From contig CAMGYJ010000009.1 in the NCBI GenBank assembly GCA_946122785.1, forward strand, positions 3,874,937 through 3,938,936: a DNA stretch of 64,000 nt, written 5' to 3'. Positions 62,403-64,000 of this stretch are shown here, piece after piece (positions within the stretch are counted from its first letter, which is position 1; each line of letters begins with the position of its first letter). The notes beneath the pieces are model-generated. The model saw nothing but the letters and a program-made list of their open reading frames with translations, had not been told where the DNA came from and searched no databases. The translations under genes were made by a program, and so were the position numbers. The stretch comes from Linum tenue. Lineage: Eukaryota; Streptophyta; Magnoliopsida; Malpighiales; Linaceae.

Positions 62403-63131
62403 TAAGTAGGTCGATTTAGATTTTAGACCAAAACCTACACAACCCGCTTGTTGCTAGGTATAGCTTGTGTAGCTTAGGTCCAACAAAGAGTACTCAGGTC
62501 GCCCCAAAATACGGTACCACTACTCTGTGGGGCTGGAGATTCCCTATATGGGCCGAAGTTCCCTCTCTTCTCTTCGGCCCATTTGTGGCCAAGCCTGGTG
62601 CCGATGCTGCCGCGCTGGACTCCCGCCCGCCCTGCCCGTCTTCTTGCTCGTAAGCGGCGGGAGGGGTTTAATGTAGGTTTTGGCTCGCCGACGGAATACG
62701 ATTTGAATTCGTTGTTTAAGCACAGGTAGAAGGAACTTCCTCGTCTCCCCAGTTGCAGCTGCAGATTTCCAAAGCGCCAAACGGGAAAGCAGCTCACGCA
62801 ACGAATTTGCTTGGGTGACTTAAGGTGCCGTATTTTCTCCTTTTTTTTCTCCCCATTCTCACCCGCTGAATTACGTCCGCGTTGCTCCTCGAAGCCAACC
62901 TTCACTCTGCTTCCTTCTCGCCTAAAGATTGAGTTCTTCCGTTACTCTTGTGTAAAGCCTAGTTTCTTGACAGTGCAGCTATGGTGGATTTTTCATTTAT
63001 GTGTCTAATTGTGTGATTTTCACTGTTCCGCTGGTCGACGAATTTTGACATGGGTTACGTGCTGTATGGTTTGTGCAGGTCGGAGAGCTTTATTCAGCAA
63101 TCAATTTGCTAGCTTGCTTAGAAGTAGTTCG
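62403..63131 (+). promoter_or_regulatory. Upstream region and leader of the APUM23-like gene
   Basis: A GC-richer island (about 62560-62660) is followed by leader-like DNA. An acceptor (tttgtgcag before 63080) suggests that the exon containing the start codon begins there, which implies an intron in the leader. No convincing upstream coding exon was found. Confidence 0.45.
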
Positions 63132-64000
63132 ATGGGTAGGGATAATAGTAATTTCTACAACCAGGGTTCAATTGGGAAGGGTGGGAGAAACAAGGTGAAA
63201 AATTCACTGAATGCAGACCCACAGCCAACCGTTGTCAGGTACTTGAAAACGGGATGCTAAATGTAAAATGGTGAATGTTTCAGTATCCTTGCGCGTTTTC
63301 GACCCGTTTCTATGATTAGCTTGCCTCTTACTAGAACACTGCTTCTTTCGTAGGAATCAAATTGACCCGGAAACAAAAACATACTTCTCGGAGATTGCAA
63401 ACCTTTTCGAAAGTAGTGAGATTGAATTAGAGGAGCGGTCAGTAATATGCAGCAATGCTATTGAAGAAGCTAAAGGGAAAGAATTTGAGCTCGCAACTGA
63501 TTATATAATAAGCCATACTATGCAAGGCCTCCTCGAAGGATCCGATGTGGACCACCTCTGTGGTTTTCTCCGAAGTTGTGCAGGATTGTTCCCTATGATC
63601 GCTACTGATAGATGTGGTTCTCATGTGGCCGAGACAGCACTCAAGTCTGTAGCTACATTTGTTCAGGAGAATGATTACTATTCACTTTTAGAAGATACTC
63701 TAAATTCCGTATGCCAGGTATGAATTAGACTGTATTTCCTCCATCTATATTCCTGAGAAAACACGAATTTTAGTGATTTTTATCATTTTTTCCCCTGACA
63801 AATTATGTTCCTTTGTCATTCAGGGGATTGCAGCCAACCCTATTGATATGATGTGTAACCAGCATGGATCTCATGTTCTTCGTACACTTCTATGTCTCTG
63901 TGGGGGTGTACGGTTGGATTCCCCGGAATTTCATGGAGTAAAGTCATCCTCAGCTTTGGCTAATCGTTTAAACCTCCAAGCATCTCGAGTAGGTGGGAGT
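63132..64000 (+). CDS. APUM23: Pumilio homolog 23-like (Nop9-type) protein, 5' part only
   Basis: This is a nucleolar pumilio-repeat RNA-binding protein of the APUM23/Nop9 class, which acts in pre-rRNA processing. Three exon segments are visible and in phase: 63132-63238, 63354-63717 and 63824 to the window edge. After a basic start (GKGGRNKVKNSLN) come QIDPETKTYFSEIANLFES, LEERSVICSNAIEEAKGKEF and the first pumilio-type repeats: ATDYIISHTMQGLLEG, FPMIATDRCGSHVAETALKS and ANPIDMMCNQHGSHVLRTLL, where the RCGSHV and QHGSHV triplets are base-contacting positions. The start is the first ATG after the acceptor near 63080; an upstream start in frame cannot be excluded. The rest of the protein lies beyond the window. 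Confidence 0.88.

Noticed and set aside
62474..62905. Minus-strand frame of 143 codons upstream of the APUM23-like gene
   Set aside because: Low-complexity composition, no motif, and it lies over the likely promoter and leader of the plus-strand gene.

Overview
This is nuclear DNA from a flowering plant, most likely a eudicot. The genes have many GT-AG introns. They include plant-type families: a FAB1 lipid kinase, a PMEI-PME fusion and a pumilio of the APUM23 type. The spaces between genes are AT-rich and packed with plant transposons (hAT, Mutator, Harbinger, Helitron, LINE, TRIM). The species cannot be told from the sequence alone.

Host genes, left to right, with gene models whose exon lengths and phases close exactly: eIF2B alpha (minus, 5 exons, 399 aa); FAB1-type phosphatidylinositol-3-phosphate 5-kinase (plus, 11 coding exons, 1815 aa); a small 3-exon gene of unknown function (minus, 158 aa); 20S proteasome subunit alpha-5 (plus, 9 exons, 237 aa); alanine aminotransferase (minus, 15 exons, 552 aa, one GC-AG intron); an OB-fold/RPA1-like gene carried in a probable Helitron (plus, 8 exons, 419 aa); pectinesterase/pectinesterase inhibitor (minus, 3 exons, 581 aa); and the 5' part of an APUM23-like gene that runs off the right edge. 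Near the left end is a decayed class-3 lipase pseudogene with other gene relics. The genes are unrelated housekeeping and cell-wall functions and show no operon-like logic; proteasome and aminotransferase are convergent neighbours.

The rest is mostly mobile DNA. Eleven elements could be delimited to the base because their ends match and identical target-site duplications flank them: seven hAT-type elements with 8-bp duplications (4804, 14808, 17182, 17631, 47726, 57174 and 62082), an eighth hAT element (59923-61138) that has captured part of an ATL-type RING-H2 gene, two Mutator-like elements with 9-bp duplications (11626-13009 and 31587-33561), and a complete 291-bp TRIM retrotransposon with 78-bp LTRs and a 5-bp duplication (61336-61626). 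A Harbinger element (34798-37140) keeps a Myb-like ORF and the catalytic half of a transposase. A probable Helitron (52133-55239) carries the intact OB-fold gene and also a piece of plastid rRNA-operon DNA. Several elements are nested: two hAT elements sit back to back in a dead MuDR transposase, and one hAT element sits inside an older relic of another hAT family.

All exon coordinates come from reading splice sites and checking phase by eye; no search or alignment was run. Family names rest on recognised motifs.
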